This document shows, piece after piece, positions 13,404 through 28,206 of a stretch of DNA of 64,000 nt. Positions within the stretch are counted from its first letter, which is position 1. Each line of letters begins with the position of its first letter. Both the position numbers and the translations under genes were made by a program. Under the pieces are notes generated by a model. It did no database searches and was not told where the DNA came from. It worked only from the letters and a program-made list of their open reading frames with translations. This DNA is from Serinus canaria (Eukaryota > Chordata > Aves > Passeriformes > Fringillidae), in contig NC_066316.1 of the NCBI RefSeq assembly GCF_022539315.1, forward strand, positions 31,621,245 through 31,685,244, in the 5' to 3' direction.

Positions 13404-14011
13404 TCAAATTTTTGTTTGATTTAGAATGCTAGTTGAATGTTATACCAGTATGTATAATTCATTATTTCCAGGTTTGGTTTTATCCAAATTGGGAAATTCA
13501 GGTTTTACTAGCTCGTTCATTCCAACAGAAAGTCAGGTGCAAAACACAGAGTTACAGTCATGAAAGAGAGATAATCTGCAAACCTCTTGCACTTAAGAGC
13601 TACCATTTTTTATGCTACTTCATTCTCCTTTTAAATCCTAACAGGATGCTCTGGAAAAACATATTTTCCCCCCAGGTAAAATCTTTATTTATATTAAACT
13701 AATCCTATGTGCAACAAATCCTGAACACATCTTTTCTCAACCATGTTTTGCTATAGTAAAGCCTGAACAGGAAAGCTGAATATATGTGGAACACAAGTAG
13801 GAAGGTATCTTTCTGAAGACTGATTAAATATGGTCCAAGATTTTAAAGGCTGATTAGGGGTTTTTTTTGAATAGCTGAGGGAGAAAATGGTGAAAAGATG
13901 GGGAGGAAAGAATTACTAGAACTTGCCTCATTGCATAACTTGGTACAAAGAAACTAAAAGATGTGGTGGTCCTGAAGTGAACTGCAGATAAGACAAACCA
14001 GTTCACTTCAC

Positions 14012-14275
14012 AGATGCAGAAAATGTCTGGGGTGGGAAGGGACCCTAAATACCATCCAGTCCAAGCCCCCTGCTCAGGGCAGGGTCAGCTCAAGCATGTT
14101 GCTATGGGACAGGTTTTAAGTATCTTCAAGGACAGACACTCATCCCTCCCCTGGAAGACCTGTTCAGTGTTCAACCAGTGCTCAGTCACAACAACATAAA
14201 AAAAGCTTTTTCTTAGGTTTAAACATAATTTCTTTTCTTTCAGTGTGCACACTGCACCTTGTTCTTCAGTAGCAA
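14012..14275 (-). mobile_element. CR1 LINE fragment, 3' end
   Basis: The + strand contains GTGGGAAGGGACCC, CATCCAGTCCAAGCCCCCTG, CTTCAAGGACAGACACTCAT and GTTCAACCAGTGCTCAGTCAC, a diverged reverse complement of an avian CR1 3' portion. It ends, on this reading, in a region resembling the TTTCAGTGTGCAC...CACCTTGTTCTTC segment. It is a 5'-truncated copy oriented with QKI, with no intact frame. Confidence 0.87.
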
Positions 14276-14946
14276 CTGTTGATCCATTCAGCCTAGTTGC
14301 CAGGTCTACCTATTGAAAAAGCAGTCAGGAGTAATAGAAATTGCCATGAGAATTATTTTGGGAAAGAAACATTTACTACTGCAGCAGGAAGGACACGTAC
14401 ACTGAAGGAAGAAACAGCATCAGGGAAATCAGAAAATATAAGACTTGGGGGAAAAGGAATTCAACTGCATATATTCAAAATTATATTACATACATGAGAA
14501 GCAATTGGCAGTGTGAAGTCTGCCTGCATCTCAGAGAGTGCCTATGGAAGAATTATACAGGAAAAATGGAGACTGAAGATGTACTACAGATGAACTACAA
14601 AGTAAAGTGATTTATGCCACAACCCTGGCGAATAACAACATTAGGAAAGCTTAATTATAACCAAACTATCTTGTCTGCTAAATTAAAGAACATTAAGGAC
14701 AACATAAATGGCAGATGAAATTTCACTGTGTTCCTTGTTTGGCAGAAATTTCAGTGTCTTTAAATACAGCCTAATTCTGTAGACAGATTTGCTTTTCATT
14801 CTCTTGCCTGTGCATATACACTCATTAATCCTCAGAGTACCTAAGCACAATAATGGACTACTCAATATTTATCTCACTATTAGGGTCAATGTATTAGGTA
14901 GTTAAAAAAAAAATACTGCTACAAGTCCTCAAAATTTAGCTGCACC

Positions 14947-14992
14947 AAAAAAAAAAAAAAAAGAAAAAAAAAAAGAAAAAGAAAAAAAGAAA
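14947..14992 (+). repeat. A-rich tract with single G interruptions
   Basis: A 16-nt A run followed by (A)nG units over 46 nt in total. No associated element was recognised. Confidence 0.93.
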
Positions 14993-17900
14993 TGTAGTGT
15001 AGCTACAGGAATGTTTTTGGGGAGGGATTTAGGGGGAAGCAGAAAAGCAGGTAAAGGATGCAACTGACTTGAATCTCTAAAAACATACTTAAATATTAGA
15101 AAGATTGTTCCTTCAACAAGGAAGTACTGCAGTCCAGCTCACTGTAAAATTGTATTCCTATTTTCCACACACCTCACCATACCACAGTAACTTCAAGTTG
15201 TGATCTTGCACCTCCTGCATCTTGGGCCTAAATGGTCATTCCTACTTAGATCTTCATATCCCATCCCAAAGCTTTCTTCTTAATTCCTCAATCTGACTGA
15301 ACAAGACTGAGACAGCACCTTACTAGCTTTCTGTAAGCTACACAAAGCAGATGACTGAAAACTCCTCTAGAATAGAGTACAAAGTCTCTTCTCTATCTAG
15401 CCAATATGTTTCAAAGAGCTTCAAACCCAAATGAAAGAACTGTCAAGGCTGACTGAAACGGTAAAAATTATTTAAATGTTGGAAAAGGAAAATATCAATA
15501 CAAAGAAAGTCACCAAAAATATTTCATCATCAACTTAAAAAAACTCCTCAGATCTTATTTCCCACCCCAAAGACCTTCACAAGTATAGCAAACTGACGAA
15601 AAATAAGTTGACAAATTAAGAACTGGTGAAGTAGGATCCAGTCACTTCCAACTGTCTGAAGACCATTAAAGAAAAATGAAATAAACACTAATGAAAAAAA
15701 TCTATGCTAGTACCTGTTTATATGCAGCCAGAGAAATATTAGTTAGACAACAAAGAAAGAATGAAGAACTGCATTCAGGGTGGTAAGAGTGGAAGCAACT
15801 TTCCCACTAGGCACTTTTTTCAGAAAGCTATGGGCTATTCTGTAGTAATAAAAAAAGTGCAGCTTCCATTCTGTGCACTTTTTTCCACTCCATCTCATAC
15901 AATTTTCTGTAATGCAGGCCACTAAAAAGATCCAAACCAGCTCAGTACCAACAGCGGGGAGCTTTGGAGAAGTAAAGTCACCAGTTCAAGCAAGTGTTGA
16001 AAATTACCCTTAGTATTCTCACTCATCTTGAAGTGATAGGCTATTAAATTCTGTTTTCACCAACCTATTAAGCAAGCTGGTATCCCTACTGAATGACAAA
16101 AACCACAGAAAAGGGAAGAATGTTTTCATATAATGTCAAATTGAACACTAGAATTAAAAGGCATCAGAATAGCTTTAGTCCTTCAAATGATACAAAGGTT
16201 TAATTCAAGTACACTAAGAACTTTAATTAAAAATATCCTAAGATAGAAAAACCAATATAACCACTCACAGCTATTTCTCAAGAGTCAAATGGAGGAGGTA
16301 AGATGTGGAGAGAAAAAATTCAGCTATTTAGTAAAAATCTCATAATACATTTTGTCTAATAAATTGTGCTGCAGGTACATTAAAATTGACAGTAGGTCTA
16401 GGTGAATATTTCTTCACACATATATATCAAAGTTTCAAAAATAATTCAAAGAACAGTTTAAAAGAAGCTGTGTGGATTTAAAGAAATAGAACCAACATGC
16501 TGATTTTAAAGAATTCTGAAACAGAAGTTAAATTTAGCCAAAAAGTCACAAATAAGGTCATTATAAATAAAATCCAGTCCTGATCTAATTTTAGTATTTT
16601 TAAGTAAGACATGATAGGTATTGCAGCCATGCAACAATATCTGAATTAGTAAGTCTAAAAGAAACATTATTCTACCATTCAATACAGTCTACATCTTTAG
16701 AACCTTTTGTTGATGAAGCTGAGCGGGTACAACCAAGTAGAGGAATCTTAGAGGAATGCACTTTGCCCTCAAGTCATATACTCCCAACCTTTCAAGAGTT
16801 GTCTGTCTTGTGTCACTTAATGAAACTTCTCTTCTTGCAACTGTTCAGCCAACCTGAGCTACAGAATTGTATTTTTAAGTTTTTGGCTTCTCTGCTGCAG
16901 AGATAGTTCCAAACAAGCATCCAGAAGACAGAAGATTTCTGTAACACTGTGCAAGGAATAAACCACTCAGTCTACAAATAATTCCACATCAGCTGATCCG
17001 TATTCATGGGAAGTCCAGACGTAATGAAGCAAAAATCCCTTGGATAATCTCTTACTGCTGTGTTTCTGCATCCTTTCCTGGGCAGTGAAACAACTTCCTA
17101 AGGGTCACTGCCCTTGCCAGGCAGCCCTCACTGCTCCCTCGGGGACTGGCCCAGCACCACAGCAGCCTTTCAGACCACATGCTGATGCAGCAGATGCCTC
17201 CCCACTTCCCCCCCTCCTCTTCTGCTGGACAAGGAAATTTGCAGCCATGAAGGGCTACAGAGTGCCAACACAAGGTCAGTGCTGGGAAAAGGAGAAGGTG
17301 GTGAAGGACCATATTTTAACACATAAGTGCTCCTTAAAAGACTGTCTCACCCTGTCTCGTGGAACTATCCTAAGTGAAACCCAACTATGCATGTGCCAGG
17401 GACAGAACACAGGCATCTCTATCTGGCATGAAGCAACCTGCTCATCTGTGTATTAAATGATAGCATTACAGTAATAACTGCAAACGGGGCTCACTCCTTC
17501 CATTTTTGTGACTGAATCTTAGGTCTGCCAAAAAACAAAGAAAAAATCCTGAAAAACAACCCATCCACCCCCAAACCTGTATTTGAATGATACAGTCCTG
17601 ATATTAACATTTCAATAGAAGTTGTTAATTTAGATGAGGCCTGCAAACAAAATAAGTGCTTAGGTAGGTACCAAAAATAGAGGTTTTTATCAGATGAAAC
17701 TCCAAGCCAACCCCAGAAAACCAGTTTAAGATGATGCACTAATTACAGTATCTGTTTGAACAACAGAAGTAATTTTATAACACGAAGCATCAGAACACAC
17801 TGATTGTCCCAACCCCTGCTGATAAACTGCTTTAATTGTGCAGTTACAGTCAGGCAAATTAACACAGACTTTTGCTCCTACTGAGTTTCTAATGGCAGCA

Positions 17901-19933
17901 GTTCACAAGCAGAAAGCTGGTAAAAAAAGTAAGGCTACAAAGGTTTGCTGAGGGAATAGCACCTGGTCAGGGAGAACAGGCAGCTTACTCCACATTTAGA
18001 ATTTCTGACCGAAGTTTCCACCTATAGAAACAGCAGATCAATGGCTTAAATTAACAGTCACATACTTGCTGTTTTGGTTGTCAAACAAGCTGGTGCTATT
18101 TATCGTCTTTAATTATAAATTATTATTGCACACCAAGCTCCCACAGCAAGACAATTTTGGATTGAAAAAGTGGGTGTCTTCCAGCACACATTCAACTAGC
18201 CAGTAGCTGTCAAACATTGTCAAAGGGTATTATCTAAAGCATCTTTTAAGAACTGTTGTAAAAAAAGAACTATTCTAAAAAAATAATTTAAAAAAAATTC
18301 TGGCTGCATGAAACAACCTAATGTTTAAATGACACAAGAGGACTCTGCCACTGTGCTCAGGATGCTTCAAACCAGGCACCACCCCAAGTTCAGATCTGCC
18401 CTAAATGTTCCCAACACCGCCCTGGATATATTCGTTAGAGATGAATGCAACTTTTACTACTGATACTTAAAATTACTATGAAGTAACAAACCTTATCCAG
18501 GCAAAGCAGTGAGGGTGCTCATTTCTCTGACTCTGGACTACAGGTAAGAGTTTTAACACTTTACCAGTATTCCTGGCATAGTAAACTTTATGTGGATACA
18601 GTTACACTGATATCCAAGTATGGTTTTATTCCCCTACAGAAAAGGGAATAAGCACCATGAAACATTTCACAATACTGTGATTTTTTTTACACACTGACTG
18701 CTCACTAAACAAAGTTTCCTTGAAAGAAAATGAAATACCCATAAATCCTGAATGCAAGCCTTCTTGGTTCAGAGTTGGCTTTAGCTGGCTTTTTGTAGGG
18801 AAGTACCTCTGTATTCTGAATCACAAGGTACAAAAGACATATTTCAATGCAGGCTTCGACCAACAAAACCTCATCTGTGATAGTGTACACATTCCTCAGA
18901 GCATTCTCCAATCAGGAAATACAGGCACTAAGTGTATTTTAACTCATGGCCCAAGTCCATTCATCATCAGTCACTAATGAAATTAACTTCAAAACAACCT
19001 GCAACTGTTCTAAAATCACTACTGCATATCTGCCTCTGAATTTATGAGCATTATTAATCAGTATAAGGCTGATTCCACTATTCAGCTTTAGATGGAGAAA
19101 GGATGACAAAAGTAAGTGTTCTTTTATATACCTTATTATCAAGCAGCATCTATGTACCATGTACACATAGTAAATTACTCAATTTACTACAAACACTTTA
19201 ATATTTTTATTTTTAAAATAATTACCAGGATCTTAAATTATATATAAATATATGGAATAGAAAACAAATCTACAATGGATCTGTTTTTATGAACATGAAA
19301 AGGTATCTCTTAAAGCAGAACCAACATGTCAGTAATAGCATAGTGACTATACAATACTATGGAAATTACTCTTTTAAGTACATTAAGATTCTTTTGTATA
19401 TCTGAGTTTTTATTTTGGTAGTATTCCAGTATTATCTTTTAATTAACCATTTTATTTCCTTTTATCCCAGAAGAAGACTAGGACACCAAGGTACTAGCCT
19501 TGCTAACACATGCCTCTATTCCACCCAAAAACTTACCAAGGTAACTAAAACTCTGCAGGCAAAATAGTCTTAATTAAACTGAAATCTGAGGACCATATTC
19601 CATCTAGGATTCTCATACTAGGAGATCTGAAAGTGCTGACATGCAAAAGGATCTAATCTAATAACGCTCTAAAAACTAACCCAAGGCATGGCAACCTCAA
19701 GAAATTTGCCTGAAGAAAGAAGTTGCAAGTCTAAGAAAATGCAATGTAATTACCCAGCAGTTTGTACACATCCAGGAACTGAGCATCAAGATCCTAGTAC
19801 TGCCTCAGGTAAAAAGTCACCAACATCAACAGATGGTGTTCCAGGACTGCTCTGATACTGGGCCACAGAAACACAGAAGGAGGTGCTTCCCATTTTGCCC
19901 TCCTGCAAATCACTGCCTAAAATGTGAGAGGGG

Positions 19934-19966
19934 AAAAAAAAAAAAGAAAAAGAAAAAAAAAAAAAG
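19934..19966 (+). repeat. A-rich tract with single G interruptions
   Basis: About 33 nt of A-runs broken by single G's, similar to the tract at 14947. Confidence 0.93.
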
Positions 19967-20408
19967 AGGCATCCCAGCCCAACCATGAAGGACTTCTTTA
20001 AGAGCAGGTTCCTGTGTTTTTATTTAGGACTGGAAGCTTTTTGCAGTTGTGAATGATTTAGTAAAACATATAAACAGCATACTGAGGTGTACCCTTATTT
20101 GTAGCTTCAACATAATCATCCTAGTTTTTCATTTTTCTTTAATATGAAACTTTTACTTTCATCTGTGCAACAAACACAAATTGTAGGAAAGATCACAGGC
20201 ACCTCTGATTTAATTATTTGGGAGCTTAGGAAAACATCTGAGCAGTGATTTCACATTTTGGAATACTTACTGTATTGTTTACAGTGAAGTGCTATCTCTA
20301 TTCCTCAACTGTAGTAACAGGGAAAATGTCTGCTCATTGGTTTCTCAATCTTTTAGTCTACACAGTAAACCACTCCCAAGTATTTCTCTAAGATTCTTTT
20401 TTTTTAAT

Positions 20409-20472
20409 GGTTAAGAGAAAACCAAGCAAACAAACAAAAACCAACAAACTAAAACCCCAACCCCAAACCACT
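20409..20472 (+). repeat. A/C-rich low-complexity block
   Basis: CAAACAAACAAAAACC-type sequence, the opposite-strand counterpart of the G/T-rich blocks elsewhere in these introns. Confidence 0.8.
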
Positions 20473-22235
20473 GTTCTTGACTCCAATCTGGAATGTCATT
20501 TACAGCATGCTGTATTTGGAAAACTGCACTCTGGGTTGTATTAGAACTTGGCCAAGTAAAAAAACATTAAACAAATTATACTTTTGTGTTCAATAGAATG
20601 CATGATCAGCTCCTAGGCTAGTAGGGAAATTGCACATGTTTTGGAATATTTTCTTTCCTCTTCTGAAGCACCATCATGTAACTTTCAACAACAGTAACTG
20701 CTGCACATAATTGTGGCATCTGTCTTTACTGAATTTCAGCCATTTTTATTTCTCCATTCCATGTTTTATTTCCTCTGTCTTGTTTTGACTTGATGGCTGC
20801 TTCACACAGCAAACCTGGCCAATGCATTAACATTCTCCTCATCAATAATTTGAATTCAGTGCAAATTGATCTATTTTGCAGCTAAACTCATCCTCAAACC
20901 CCTGGGCTCCTGCTCTTTTATGACAGCTCCACATACACGTGATGTTGAACAAACTAAAAGGGTCAAGAAGTATCAAAATACACCCACACTTCTCTTCAGG
21001 TGCTATTCCTACTTAATCTAAACTTGAGTTCCAGAAACTTTCACAAATTTACGTTACAAGCCTATGAAGTAGACAGAACTACAGTAATTCGTACATAAAT
21101 TTGTGAAATTGCAATTTTTTTTTATAATAAGGAATAAATGACTGAATTTACAGACCTCTTAAGGAAAAGGAGGGGAAGGAAATATCAAGAGGAGAAAAAA
21201 TATAACAGCTAAGTGACCTTTTGGAAGTACCAGAATAAGCAGCTGCTGATACCTTACATTTTAATGCCAACACCTCCACACTTCTACATCCTTCCTCTCC
21301 ATTTGCCTATTGCTTCCAGAGTCCCATGGCTCAGCCCTTGCCTGAAAATCCGACCATTCTGCTGGTAGCATTTCCTCAAGGAGAGCTTGCACATGCCTCT
21401 CATGTAGATACAAAACACAAGATACATCAATAAGGGTTCCTCTGCATAAATCTCAGTGAAGGTCTTAAGGGAGTATATTGAAGACAACTTTGTAAAATTG
21501 CAATATACTCCTGCCAACCCTTTGCTTTTTTTAATTACAAAGTAACTGTAAACTTTATAACAATAGAATTTTTCTTCCCCATTTTCCCATGCTGCTAACA
21601 TTTACAATAATACACCATTACTAACATTAACATCTTTTCTGAGACTGCTTAGCACTTGGTAAGAAAAGTGATATTTCACTAACTCCAAAGCTTTGCATGA
21701 AACATACAAAGATGTTACTACAGAATAGTTTTAACACAAACTTCCAGTGAACTCATTAACATAACCTCAGTGTGCCAAGAAAATTAAAAAGCACCACCTC
21801 AGCTCACAATATAATAGACAAGTTTCAGATACAGAATAAAGGTATGTACAGAACCAAATTCAGGAAAATAAAGCTAAAAATTCTTCCCTATTTCTCCCCC
21901 TCCCCCCAAAAAATGAAGTAAAAAAGTAACAAGTTTAATTTTTTACTTTTTGTATGTACAAAAATGTGACCTCAGTTTAAGAACATGAAGTAACTACTGT
22001 TTCTATAAACTCAAATGAGACTTGTAGTGTAAAAGAGAATTATTGTTATAATCTGTTGCTAGCTTTATTTTAGGACATTGTGATCTTTAGGTTTTTACTG
22101 TTTGTCAAAGCAATTAAAAAAAGAGACTCAAGACTCAAACCAAACATACCTAGGTAGTAGTTTAGTAACTTCAAGTAACTCAAATAACTTCCCAAGCCAT
22201 AAAGAAACTGTTTAACTGCTCAGAGAAATGAGGGG

Positions 22236-22254
22236 AAAAAAAAAAAAAAAAAAA
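22236..22254 (+). repeat. Poly(A) run of 19
   Basis: Nineteen consecutive A's followed by GGAAAAAATT. Confidence 0.95.
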
Positions 22255-23099
22255 GGAAAAAATTAAAAGAGCTGAAACAAACATTCAACACCACTGATTT
22301 TTTCAGAATGGTTCAGGGACAGCTTGGGGAAGGGAAAGGATAGAATATATACCTTTAACTTGTGACACTCTGCCAACAAAACTTAACCTGTGTGCTACAA
22401 AATTTTACCAAATGCAGGCAAGAGGCCCTGTGCAGGAAAGCAAAGCTGTTTGTATTGCTAGGATCAGGCTGACATGGTTACAATGCCAGAGTTTTAATTC
22501 AAAGTCTATATTTTGCAATCCTTGAGAATGGTTCTTCGTGATTTGGATATGTAACTAAATAATAACCAAGTTTTGACAAGAGCAGGCAGAGTCAGACTGG
22601 AAAAAACAGGGCAAGAGGGAGGGATGTAATCAATGTTACAACAGCTCTCATACATAAACTGAAGTGCTTTGTGCAATCCTGACCTTAGCAAGAAATAGTG
22701 CATCAAGTACTTATATGACAATATCTCGTATTTTGCTTATTTCCCCTTTCTTGTTTCAGTTCTTGGGATGAATCTTCATTGGAGATTTCTTGAAAGATAC
22801 ACTCCTGCTTCCTCTAGGTGTGCCAAGATAGCAAGAAGACTCAAGTGCCTAGGCAGCTAAATGCTACCCTGTACATTTGGATTAAAAGTGCCTCTTATGC
22901 CAGCAAGAAAGCAGAATCCTAAACATAAACCAAATCTTTTCCATAGGTGGTTGCTTCAATATGTACTGACAACTTTAGACACAATGTCTGTGCTTATAAT
23001 TAGAACACTGCATTGTCACTTCAGAGAAAGAAACTGTCCCAAATCCCAAGACAGAACTATTCTGAGTTTTCTTGTACAGAAGGGTTTCCTCCACTGACT

Positions 23100-23460
23100 T
23101 CAGTTTAGCACAGCTGCAGGGGTAACTGCTCACTCCCTCAAGAGAAGTGGCTCCATTCCTTTCTCCTTCCCTCTTCTTTGTACCAGCAGCAGCTCTTGCT
23201 GGGGCCATCCAGAGCCAGTTACCAGAGCCAGTTAACCACTGCTGTCAGACTGGGTTTTGCCTGTTCAGCAAGCTGAACTGGCTCAGTGACACATTCCACA
23301 AGCAGCAGGCTGAGCACAAAGGAGGGCACAGGCAGATCTCCCTCTGTAGGAAGCTGCCAGCTGTCAGTCACACCTCTGGCAGGACACACAGCAGCCCAGC
23401 CACTCCCAAAAAGTGCTGAGGGTGGGGGAGCCCCTTGCTCTGACTGCCCAGGGGACATGT
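23100..23460. other. GC-elevated patch of unknown origin
   Basis: Base composition rises clearly above the surrounding intron, and open frames of 77-111 codons overlap on both strands, which is what high GC alone produces. There is no recognisable domain, splice structure or repeat family. It could be an old insertion or a conserved noncoding element. Confidence 0.35.
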
Positions 23461-24378
23461 TGGCATTTAGAAGTGCCACATACACCAAATGCCATCTTAC
23501 TGCAATACAGAAATTACTATTAGAAGTTAAATATTCTGAAAACTCAGCTTCCACTCTGAGTTAGGCCTGCAGAGCAAGCAGCTTCCTTCCACTTCAAATG
23601 CTATCTCAGTTGCTTACCTGAGAAACCAGCACACCATGTCCCGTGTATTTAAGCAAGGGTGTGTCAAAGAAAAAAACCCTGTCATTCACAGCATAGTGAT
23701 TAACTCGAAAATAAAGTTCACTTAGACATAAAGGTTTGCAATCTTCTTAAAATTGTGTATTTTCACAGGATATGTTAATGTAAATTAAGTAAACTAACAT
23801 ATTTTAAAAATGAATTAAATTTTGTTACAAAGAATACAGACAAATCAAATTTTCCACTGAGCACAGAACTGACAATAAACACTGGCTAACAAACTAAAGC
23901 TGAGTCCTTTAAAGAATTCAGAACTGCCTCAAATAATCTCAGCACACAATTTTTCTCTGTATTTAAGACCAAAACCTTGCACCCAGTCTGTAATTACAGA
24001 TTTATTGCAGAAGTTGCCTCAAATCCTTGCTACAATTAACATGGGATTTGACACAACCAAGCTACCACCTAGACAACTCAAAAGTGTGTCCACTGTTCCA
24101 AACCTTCTTTACAACCAATTTAATGCAACTACTCTACTGATTAGGATGACTACAGAATGGTGAGTATTCCAGCACATGTCACATGTTCCCAGGCTGGATT
24201 AAAACACAGTAATAGTCATGCCAGTCACAGACTGCATAGCTGAGTGCCAGCTTGGCACTGATATTAAATGACTTTTGAGAGTACCACTGGTAATATATTA
24301 GGGAAACCTTTCCTACAGAATAGAAATGATGGATGTTCAGGATCCCTCTTCACTGCTCAGGTAGCTTCAATCCAGTGA

Positions 24379-24492
24379 TTTAAAAAAAACCAACCAAACA
24401 AAAACCCAACACAACCACTGAAAAACCCCCCCACCAACTTAAAGCAAAGAAAAATTGAATGAACCCCTCCAACAAACAAACACCACCAAAAA
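24379..24492 (+). repeat. A/C-rich low-complexity block
   Basis: AAACCAACCAAACAAAAACCC-like sequence with an AAAAACCCCCCCA core, interrupted by short normal stretches and resuming as AACAAACAAACACCACC. Confidence 0.75.
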
Positions 24493-27400
24493 GTAAGTCA
24501 AAAAGCCAATGCATAGCAATACAACGTTAACATTGCAACTCCTCATACTCTGATGGTTTTCACAGAGAGTTCCCTGATCCTTCAGTGAATCTGTCCTTAA
24601 GGTCTGGGTTTGGAAGATTTTATTTACAGTCTGAACTTAATGAGCTGAAAAGCACAATTTTTTTAGTTAATTTAAAATACTATACACTAGCATCAGCTCT
24701 ATAAATAGCATCTGTGCAACACATGTAAAAAAACCAAAACCTTGTGAAATTAATGAAATAAATAATTTCTGTAAAGGAGCAATTATGAAAATTATGTCCA
24801 CTTTTTAAATTGGAAAACAACACGTAATAAACCTCCTGCTCATTACATAAGCCCAAAAGAAAGTGAAAGCTGGTCATAATTTTGATTCAAAGTGAAATAT
24901 CACAATAGTTACAGGTATACTGCTTTCAGGAGAGAATGTCTAGATGGGCATCCTTCAAGATCCCGTTCAATTAGCAGTCCTGCAACTGCTGTTCAGGAGA
25001 TCATCCCTCCAAAAAGCCACCTGGTTTAACAAGAACGTTTTGAATCCCACAAATTCTCATCAAATGTAGAAAAACATTCACCAAAGGAATGTAATTTTTT
25101 AAAAAACTCATTAAATAATCAATTTGCTGGCATCCTCACTTGTATAATTTTGAGTAAAAATGAGCCTACTAAGATCTGTAACCAACCAAATTATCACAGC
25201 TCCACTGCAAGACACCATAGTATGCAAAATTAAGATTTATTAAGAAAAATTTCAAGTTCTGTTTTTTTCAACACATTCCCTTAACTAGCCATTTCCCTGA
25301 GCTACCAAAGATATTAATGCAGAGAGAAATATCATCAATAAATACAGGACAGATTAAAAGAGGCTCACAGAATGTCATTTCTGTATGAAACAAAGAAAAT
25401 TCTTGATGTGCTAACGAAGTCACTATTTTAAAAAGAGCAACTTTTAATCGTATTTCAGTACACTATCAGAAACATGCAAAAAGTTATTAAAAAAGCAAAC
25501 TTGCTTCTGCTCTTCAAAAGACAAGTTACAAGATTCTTTCATTAAAATATCCATTATATACATTTTCAGACTGCATGCTAATCTGCCCCCACAAAAAAAA
25601 TCAAATGGAAGTTTTAGAGTTTAACCTAATTACAAAAGTTGAAGGAGATAAGACTGGGTAGAAAAAGTCATTATGTGGAAGCTTTTCTTACATTTTACAA
25701 TGGTTTCATCCACCCTAGAAAATAAGACAGCATTGTACATGAATTGAAGACAAAAATAATTACACACTTTGCTCACATCCTTGAGAGACAGGCAGAAGAA
25801 AGGTCAATTTCTTCAATATAAATGTTTCCTCTTCTTCAGAAAAGCACAAGCATTACAGCTTTTTTCAAAATGCATTTCCAAGAGATGACAAGGATTTACT
25901 GCCAACTGACAGGTCCTGACCTCCCACCTCCTTTTTCCCATCCTCTCCCTTCTTAAACTGGCACAGGTACTAATTTGGATCCATACAGCTTATTAACCAT
26001 AATTTTTTTTTCTGCCCACTGAACTATTCTGTCACATTAGCTGACCAAAATCTAGCTTCTTTGCTGTTCCCACTGTAACCCTCTAACACAGACAGTGTTC
26101 CCACCTCCCAAAACAGAAGTTTAGCAAAGCTTTCCCAAATGTGTAATCCTGTATTTTTACGCAATGATGAAAACTCTCTGCCTTTTACTCACAATAAGGA
26201 ATAGGAAGGTCCAAAAACAAAACAGATGGATAGTTCTTTGCTGTACCTCTAATACCACCTTCAAGATGATGTGATGCCATCAGGAGAAACTCAGCATGAG
26301 CTTTCAGAAATGTCTCTAGCACAGAAATAGTCAGAGGTTTTGTACCAGTATGTAAGAGGTTGCTCAACTGTCCAAAGTGAGAACGCCAAAGAGCTGATTT
26401 GAACACCAGCAGCTGGAGGCAAGAAGCAATCAACACTTCTTTTATTTTTCTAAGAAGAAAATCACTTACAACCCACCCAACAAATTTTCATTTTGTAGAT
26501 CAGTTCAAAAGAAAAAACCTCAACAACTTTTATCACAAAAGCCTTTCTAATATTAGACCTACATATTTTTATGCCAATTGGATATTGCAACAGTGTGCAA
26601 CTGATGTGAAACCTGTCTATAATCAACAAAATATATTCTTCCTCACATAGAATCATACAAAGCAGATTTAGGCAAGGGGAAGAAGCTGAGGTTCTTTTTC
26701 AACCAGAGTCTCCTCAAATAAGAGGTGATTTGCAAAAACTCACTGGAATGTTTACAAGAAGTAAAACATTTACTTGCCTCTACCTCCAAAATTGCTGCAT
26801 CATGGCTGTCTCTGCTCTTAAAGGAGACCTGAAAAGCAAAAAAAAATTGGGCTTGTGCCCTATTTTGCTTCTTTAAGATGTTTGAGAGGCATGAAGAGTT
26901 GGAATTAGGGCTTTTCTTTTACCCTGTGATGGACACAAATTATTCCTTCTTGTTTACACTTGAGACTGAAATTTCAAGAAGCCATAATATAAGGCAACCT
27001 AGCAAAGGAACAACAGTGCAAGAATCAGCAGAACCTAAGTCACAGAAGAAAGGACAAACTTTTTTTTCCCCCCTCAGCCCTACTTTCCCAAGTTCTGCTC
27101 CATTTGGGTGATGAACAACACAAAATCCTTTTCCAGAGGTAAGCATTCTTGCACTACCACTATTTGTGATTTGCATAGAAATTCATGTTTAACACTGTGC
27201 ATGCCAAAGGAAAAAAAAACAGGGGAAAAAAAATGCAGAAATTTGACTGACGTTGTATTTTAAAACTTTAAGATAAAAGACAATTAGGGAAAACCAAAGT
27301 TCTTTTCAGGGACTCTCTATGGTTCAAAATAAGAAAGCAAGTTAAAAAAAATAATTGTCAGAAGTTCTCTGCAAATGGAAAACTGAAAAATCCATGAACT

Positions 27401-28206
27401 GGCTAGCTATAAAAGGGAAACAAACATGACTTTCTTTTCCACTACTAATATAGACTGTAAGACATTTCCTGTGGATGCTGTAGTGATGCAGTTATCAGAA
27501 CAGAAAAGCTGCTGCAATGTATTTCCTAAGAATTAGCATATTTCATCTTATAGCACTAGTAAAATGAAATTAAAATTTATGCTAGATGTAAAGTAGCAAA
27601 GAGTATAGTTTATTATAACTAATGCCCATTACTGCTGGGGCAAGTAGAATAGCTCATTAGTATTAATGGCACCATGTATTTCCATTCAAAAAATTGTTCA
27701 AAGGCCCTTCCTATTCCTTCCATCCACACTTCAACTATGTAATTACCAAATATGAAAAAGGAAAGTCAAATTTTTGTAAAAAGGGAAATTTAAAGTGCTG
27801 CTTATGAAAAACACGCAGTCATCAAGAAAAATAAAAGCACAATTCCTAAAAATAAGGAAAATATCTCTCAAGTACATCCTCAGAATCTATTTAGGACAAC
27901 AAATCCTCATAAATTCTATATCATTGAAAAACTACACTGAACCAGTACAGGGTTGAGTATTTTAAGCCAACTCAGTGAATTGGCTTGAAGTCCTTATGAT
28001 TGCACACATGGAATGTGATCTTCCTGAAATGCTCAACCAACATCAGACAGGCCAAAGACCTGAGCATCTTTTCCACAGGTCTGTTACTCGGCTCAGCTCT
28101 CTATTATCGACCATTGCAGTGTTACTTCTCCAACTGCAACTCGAAAAAGGCACCAATTCAAACAATGCTGGCACTTAACTAAATGCTCCAGAGGCATAAT
28201 TCAAAA

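Noticed and set aside
17040..17456. Longest open frame in the window, 138 codons on the + strand
   Set aside because: It has no recognisable domain, is low in complexity, lies antisense inside a QKI intron, and falls in a GC-raised patch where long frames arise by chance.
23147..23564. Overlapping frames of 77-111 codons on both strands
   Set aside because: They come from locally high GC with few stop codons and have no recognisable product.
26641..26660. CATAGAATCATA, resembling a CR1 tail
   Set aside because: No CR1 body adjoins it on either side, so the short match is likely chance.
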